Below are positions 5,532 to 7,616 of a stretch of 7,616 nt of DNA, piece by piece. Both the position numbers and the translations under genes were made by a program. The notes beneath the pieces are model-generated. The model worked only from the letters and a program-made list of their open reading frames with translations, was not told where the DNA came from and made no database searches. Positions within the stretch are counted from its first letter, which is position 1. Each line of letters opens with the position of its first letter. Origin of the DNA: Actinomycetales bacterium (lineage in GTDB: Bacteria; Actinomycetota; Actinomycetes; Actinomycetales; Cellulomonadaceae); NCBI GenBank assembly GCA_012514835.1, contig JAAYZM010000159.1, positions 1-7,616 on the forward strand, given 5' to 3'.

Positions 5532-5972
5532 ATGAGCATCGCCAGCCGGACCACGCAGACCACCTGGGAGGGCAGCCTGGCCGCCGGGGTCGGCCAGCTC
5601 GGGGCGAGCAGCAGCGGCGTGCTCGACGGTCAGGAAGTCACGTGGGGCTCGCGCACCGAGGCCCCGGGCGGCAAGACGAGCCCCGAGGAGCTCGCTGCCG
5701 CTGCGCACTCCTCGTGCTTCTCGATGGCCCTGTCCCTCAAGCTGGGTGAGAACGGCACCCCGGCGGACCGCCTGCAGGTCGAGGCCACGGTGACGCTCGA
5801 CGAGGTGGACGGGCTGCCCACCATCACGACGTCGGCCCTCAAGGTCCGCGCCCAGGTGCCCGGCATCACGGAGAGCGACTTCCAGCGCGTGGTGGGCGAC
5901 GCGGCCGGGCTGTGCCCGGTCTCGCGGCTGTTCGCGGGCGCCGTCATCACCGTCGACGCGTCGATCGCGTGA
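5532..5972 (+). CDS. osmC: OsmC-type thiol peroxidase (OsmC/Ohr family)
   Basis: A 146-residue OsmC-family peroxidase that reduces organic hydroperoxides with a reactive cysteine in the cytoplasm. Both family cysteines are present: Cys62 in AAHSSCFSMALSL and Cys128 in GLCPVSRLF, at nearly the same positions as in E. coli OsmC. The conserved Arg41 (SRTEAPGGKTSPEEL) and Glu53 that position the peroxidatic cysteine are also visible. The N-terminal WEGSLAAGVGQL and middle ALKVRAQVPGI strands match OsmC more closely than Ohr. ATG 5532 was chosen over the in-frame GTG/ATT-type starts upstream (from 5511) because GAGGAG (5521-5526) sits at ideal distance and the upstream codons lie in the palindrome. 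The stop codon overlaps the hemerythrin start by four bases. Regulation is probably through the palindrome at 5493-5518. Confidence 0.93.
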   Translation: MSIASRTTQTTWEGSLAAGVGQLGASSSGVLDGQEVTWGSRTEAPGGKTSPEELAAAAHSSCFSMALSLKLGENGTPADRLQVEATVTLDEVDGLPTITTSALKVRAQVPGITESDFQRVVGDAAGLCPVSRLFAGAVITVDASIA

Positions 5973-6457
5973 CGCTCCTCGCGGACGCGCTCACGCGCGA
6001 GCACCACGAGATCGACGGGGGCATCGAGGAGTTCGTCACGAGCCTGCGGTCCGACGACGGCGCTCCCCCGGAAACCGCACCCCTGACGCGGGCCATGGAT
6101 GCCCTGCGCCGGCACATCTACCTCGAGGAGGACATCCTCTTTCCGTGGCTCGCGGGCCCTTCGCTCGCGATGCCGCTCATGGTGATGTACCGCGAGCACG
6201 GGCAGATCTGGCGGGCCATGGACACCCTCGAGCTGTTCCTCGCCACGGAGGCACAAGGCGGCGCGCACCGGGACATGGTGGTGGGCCACTGCCAGGACCT
6301 GCTTGACCTCCTGGAGAAGCACAACTCCAAGGAAGAGCCGATCATCTACCCGCACGCGGACGCAGACCTGCCGCCCGCCGCGCACGAGGTGCTCCACGAG
6401 TTCCTGGAGACCGGCGAGCTGCCCGACGGGTGGGTGTGCCGCGAGGCGAACTCGTAA
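5969..6457 (+). CDS. Hemerythrin HHE-domain protein
   Basis: A 162-residue hemerythrin-like four-helix-bundle protein, expected to bind a non-haem diiron centre and through it oxygen, peroxide or NO. Putative iron ligands appear in order: REHHEID (His12/His13, Asp16), RRHIYLEEDILFPWL (His49, Glu53 or Glu54), YREHGQIW (His77) and EKHNSKEEPIIYP (His118, Glu122 or Glu123). GTG at 5969 shares bases with the osmC stop (GTGA), and no Shine-Dalgarno precedes it inside osmC, so translation is probably coupled to osmC. The frame is open upstream to 5912, but only within osmC. The C-terminal 30 residues (ETGELPDGWVCREANS) lie outside the bundle and include a lone cysteine. Pairing with a peroxidase suggests a role in peroxide or iron homeostasis; this is inference. 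Confidence 0.9.
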   Translation: MTLLADALTREHHEIDGGIEEFVTSLRSDDGAPPETAPLTRAMDALRRHIYLEEDILFPWLAGPSLAMPLMVMYREHGQIWRAMDTLELFLATEAQGGAHRDMVVGHCQDLLDLLEKHNSKEEPIIYPHADADLPPAAHEVLHEFLETGELPDGWVCREANS

Positions 6458-6483
6458 CCTGACGCCGGCTCGCGCGGCGGTGA

Positions 6484-6820
6484 TCTGGCCAGCCACACCG
6501 GCAAGTGGTGCCCGCACTCGATCCCGGCGAAGTCGCACAGGCGCTCCCTGGTGCGCACGCCGCCACGGTGTTCGACGCGTACCTCGTGACCGGCGGGTAC
6601 CTGCGACTCGTGACGAGCCTCGTCGCGAGCGGAGGCGACCCAGAACGCTCCGTGCGCGCCTCGCTCACCGACCTCTACAGCTCTCTGGTGACGACGACTC
6701 GCCTGAGCCTCGACGCCGAGTTCCCCGAGCCGCAGGCCGCCTACCAGCCCTCACGGCGCGGCAGCTCCGGGGTTCGACCTCTCGTTCTCTGCAGCAGACC
6801 TGCTCCGGGCCTGGAGCTGA
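6484..6820 (+). pseudogene. Remnant of a DUF234-type AAA+ ATPase
   Basis: The stretch 6505-6747 reads as VPALDPGEVAQALPGA, then ATVFDAYLVTGGYLRLVTSL, then SVRASLTDLYSSLVTTTRLS and LDAEFPEPQAAYQ. This is the post-ATPase region of archaeal-type AAA+ ATPases with a DUF234 domain, whose usual motifs are VFxAYLVTGGYPRLV and DPYSPLV. Both conserved prolines are replaced here (GGYLRL, DLYSSL). The Walker A and B half is absent: the frame meets a TGA at 6481 immediately upstream. Right after AAYQ the reading frame shifts, and a second piece, FDLSFSAADLLRAWS plus stop (6773-6820), resembles the family's extreme C-terminus. The middle is therefore deleted. Truncation, frameshift and lost motif residues together indicate a decayed gene. 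Confidence 0.65.
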
Positions 6821-6957
6821 CCCGACGCGTGAAGGCGGGCGCGCTCGCCCAAGACCCGAGCTTCCGACATGCCGCGGAGCTCTGGGACCGTTCAGCGGGC
6901 GCGGGGCGGGCGGCGCAGGTGCGGAAGCCTCGCGGCGGCGCCGGTCGTGGAGCATCG
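6821..6957. other. Intergenic sequence with no recognisable gene
   Basis: No start with a ribosome site, no family motif and no strong inverted repeat is visible on either strand. Together with the ATPase remnant before it and the unassigned stretch after it, this forms a gene-poor interval of about 750 bases that looks like decaying sequence. Confidence 0.5.
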
Positions 6958-7203
6958 CGAGGCGCGCTCCCCGGCGAGTCGTTGCTTCTCGAGCGAGCGC
7001 TCACGCTGGCGCTCGAGCACGAAGTACAGCCGAAGCTGCAGGTCAGGGTGCACGGGGTCTCCTTGCACGTCGTCGGGCAGTGCGGCGGGGTGTGCCGCGG
7101 CGAGCGCGCCGGAGGGATGCACCGTTGCGCCACGTGAGACGGCCGTGCCGCCCCACACCGCCAACGTCTCAGACAGCGCGATCGGATGCCAGTGACCTTC
7201 GGC
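6958..7203 (-). pseudogene. Unrecognised coding-like fragment, possibly a gene remnant
   Basis: On the minus strand an open frame begins after a TAG at 7206-7204. It reads AEGHWHPIALSETLAVWGGT, continues through HPAALPDDVQGDPVHPDLQL, and ends in a charged helix-like RLYFVLERQRERSLEKQRLA. The composition is protein-like and unlike the arginine-rich shadow frames around it. After about 6958 the frame turns into low-complexity Arg/Pro sequence and ends at 6892-6894. No ATG or ribosome site is present; only TTG (7164) and GTG (7158) are in frame. I do not recognise the family. It may be a fragment of a former gene cut at both ends, or a chance reading frame. Confidence 0.35.
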
Positions 7204-7213
7204 CTACGTCGTG

Positions 7214-7242
7214 TGGACAGGCCTTGACGTGCTGCGTAGGGT
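7214..7242 (+). promoter_or_regulatory. Promoter upstream of the TPP riboswitch
   Basis: TGGACA (7214-7219, five of six -35 bases) and TAGGGT (7237-7242, keeping T1, A2 and T6) are separated by 17 bases. The predicted transcription start, about 7249, falls right at the beginning of the aptamer, the usual arrangement for a riboswitch leader. The TTGACG at 7224-7229 is a better -35 on its own but has no -10 at the right distance. Confidence 0.55.
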
Positions 7243-7248
7243 CGAGCC

Positions 7249-7338
7249 AACCCCCGGGGAGCGCCCACGGCGCTGAGAGTGCGGAGAGTCCGCAGACCCG
7301 TCAACCTGATCCGGTTAGTACCGGCGTAGGAAGAGGGC
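7249..7338 (+). ncRNA. TPP riboswitch (THI element)
   Basis: All conserved blocks of the thiamine pyrophosphate aptamer are present in order: GGGGAGC (7256-7262), GCTGAGAG around 7272-7279 (pyrimidine-sensing T-loop region), ACCTGATCCGG (7304-7314), GTACCGG (7318-7324) and GCGTAGGAAG (7324-7333). The variable P3 extension is a perfect stem, TGCGGA (7280-7285) with TCCGCA (7289-7294) around a GAG loop. P5 is formed by the CCGG/CCGG pair at 7311-7314 and 7321-7324. Exact P1 ends are uncertain; CCC near 7251 can pair with GGG at 7335-7337. It precedes a YkoF-family gene, a known TPP-riboswitch target, so it should turn that gene down when TPP is plentiful. Confidence 0.93.
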
Positions 7339-7340
7339 AT

Positions 7341-7360
7341 CTGCTGGCGCGCGCCAGCAG
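7341..7360 (+). terminator. Perfect 20-base hairpin after the TPP aptamer (expression platform candidate)
   Basis: CTGCTGGCGC (7341-7350) is followed directly by its reverse complement GCGCCAGCAG (7351-7360). As RNA this gives an eight-pair stem with a GCGC loop, starting three bases after the aptamer. Only a weak GGCTTG follows, not a U-tract, so it may be a GC-type terminator, or it may hide the CAGCAGGG ribosome-like site used by the in-frame ATG at 7367. Confidence 0.5.
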
Positions 7361-7376
7361 GGCTTGATGGATCCCT

Positions 7377-7393
7377 GGGGCCTGGAAGGCCCC
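7377..7393 (+). promoter_or_regulatory. Shine-Dalgarno-masking hairpin before ykoF
   Basis: GGGGCC (7377-7382) and GGCCCC (7388-7393) are perfect six-base arms around the loop TGGAA. The ribosome site GGAAGG (7384-7389) lies partly in the loop and partly in the 3' arm, seven bases before ATG 7397. Folding would restrict ribosome access, so this is a candidate translational switch downstream of the TPP aptamer. How aptamer and hairpin communicate is not evident from sequence alone. Confidence 0.5.
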
Positions 7394-7396
7394 GAC

Positions 7397-7616
7397 ATGA
7401 AGAACGAATCGCCCACCGCGGCGCCCGCCCAGCTGGGCATCGGCGCACGGCTGAGCATCCACCCGCACCGTGACGACTTCGTGCCCGTCATCCTCGGCGC
7501 GCTCGCGGACGCCGAGGAGGCTGGCCTCACCGCGGGCCTCGTGCTCGAGACGGACGCGGTCAGCACATACGTGGGGGCCCGGCAGTCCCCCGCCGAGGAA
7601 CGACTCGCGCGCTATC
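7397..7616 (+). CDS. ykoF: YkoF-family thiamine/hydroxymethylpyrimidine-binding protein (N-terminal part)
   Basis: The first 73 residues of a YkoF-domain protein; the gene runs off the right edge. After a short polar leader (MKNESPTAAPAQ) comes the recognisable fold entry GIGARLSIHPHRDDFVPVIL, then GALADAEEAGLTAGLVLETD and AVSTYVGAR, followed by EERLARY. These match YkoF, which binds thiamine and its pyrimidine precursor and accompanies the YkoEDC ECF-type transporter. There is no signal peptide, so it acts in the cytoplasm. ATG 7397 was preferred because GGAAGG lies seven bases upstream. An in-frame ATG at 7367 would add MDPWGLEGPD and cannot be excluded. The TPP riboswitch 60 bases upstream supports a thiamine role. 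Transporter genes are expected downstream but are outside the window. Confidence 0.87.
   Translation, partial: MKNESPTAAPAQLGIGARLSIHPHRDDFVPVILGALADAEEAGLTAGLVLETDAVSTYVGARQSPAEERLARY

Noticed and set aside
6463..6479. CGCCG/CGGCG inverted repeat just after the hemerythrin stop as a terminator
   Set aside because: It has only five pairs and no T-tract, and such repeats are expected by chance at this GC content.
7224..7229. TTGACG as the -35 box of the thiamine operon
   Set aside because: At 16-18 bases downstream there is no -10-like hexamer (CCAACC). TGGACA/TAGGGT with a 17-base spacer fits better.
6303..7367. A 354-codon plus-strand frame spanning the gene-poor interval
   Set aside because: It is Arg/Ser/Ala/Thr-rich throughout, begins inside the hemerythrin gene and ends inside the riboswitch region, with no motif.

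Overview
The window is very GC-rich and reads as actinobacterial chromosome. Gene families and codon use suggest Micrococcales, perhaps near Cellulomonas/Oerskovia; this is an inference, because no rRNA or other marker is present. Most of it is ordinary chromosomal sequence. I see no tRNA, rRNA, CRISPR array, transposase or integrase.

Layout, left to right. (1) 1-184: C-terminal end of a PKD-like secreted protein (+). It converges, 4 bases apart, with a stand-alone CinA C-terminal-domain gene (NMN amidohydrolase family, 189-656, -). (2) 741-1262: a DUF488 protein (+), divergent from the cinA-like gene. (3) 1367-2878: a secreted protein with an NHL beta-propeller and two lysine-rich Ig-like domains that contain no acidic residue. 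It converges on a conserved actinobacterial two-TM protein (2965-3618, -). The 86-base gap between them holds four copies of a GCCGACGGC-type repeat.

(4) 3691-5450: a compact stress-regulator-like operon. It encodes a cysteine-free ArsR-family repressor, a protein made of two fused AHSA1/SRPBCC domains, and a DUF4287 protein. The promoter (TTGACG-17-TAACGT) places transcription start at or just before the arsR ATG, so the mRNA is probably leaderless. A 30-base dyad covers both the -10 box and the start codon, which suggests autorepression with operator and codons 1-5 sharing the same bases. (5) 5493-6457: an OsmC-type thiol peroxidase behind a clear palindrome, overlapping by GTGA with a hemerythrin HHE protein. 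This looks like a translationally coupled redox pair.

(6) 6458-7213: about 750 bases without an intact gene. It contains a decayed remnant of a DUF234-type ATPase (6484-6820) and an unrecognised coding-like stretch on the minus strand (about 6958-7203). (7) 7214-7616: a promoter, a TPP riboswitch, two hairpins and the start of a YkoF-family thiamine/hydroxymethylpyrimidine-binding protein. This is probably the first gene of a thiamine-precursor uptake operon that continues beyond the window.

I did not find a clearly new system. The items most worth a second look are the operator written into the arsR start, the acid-free cationic tail, the coupled osmC-hemerythrin pair, and the two-hairpin region between the TPP aptamer and ykoF.
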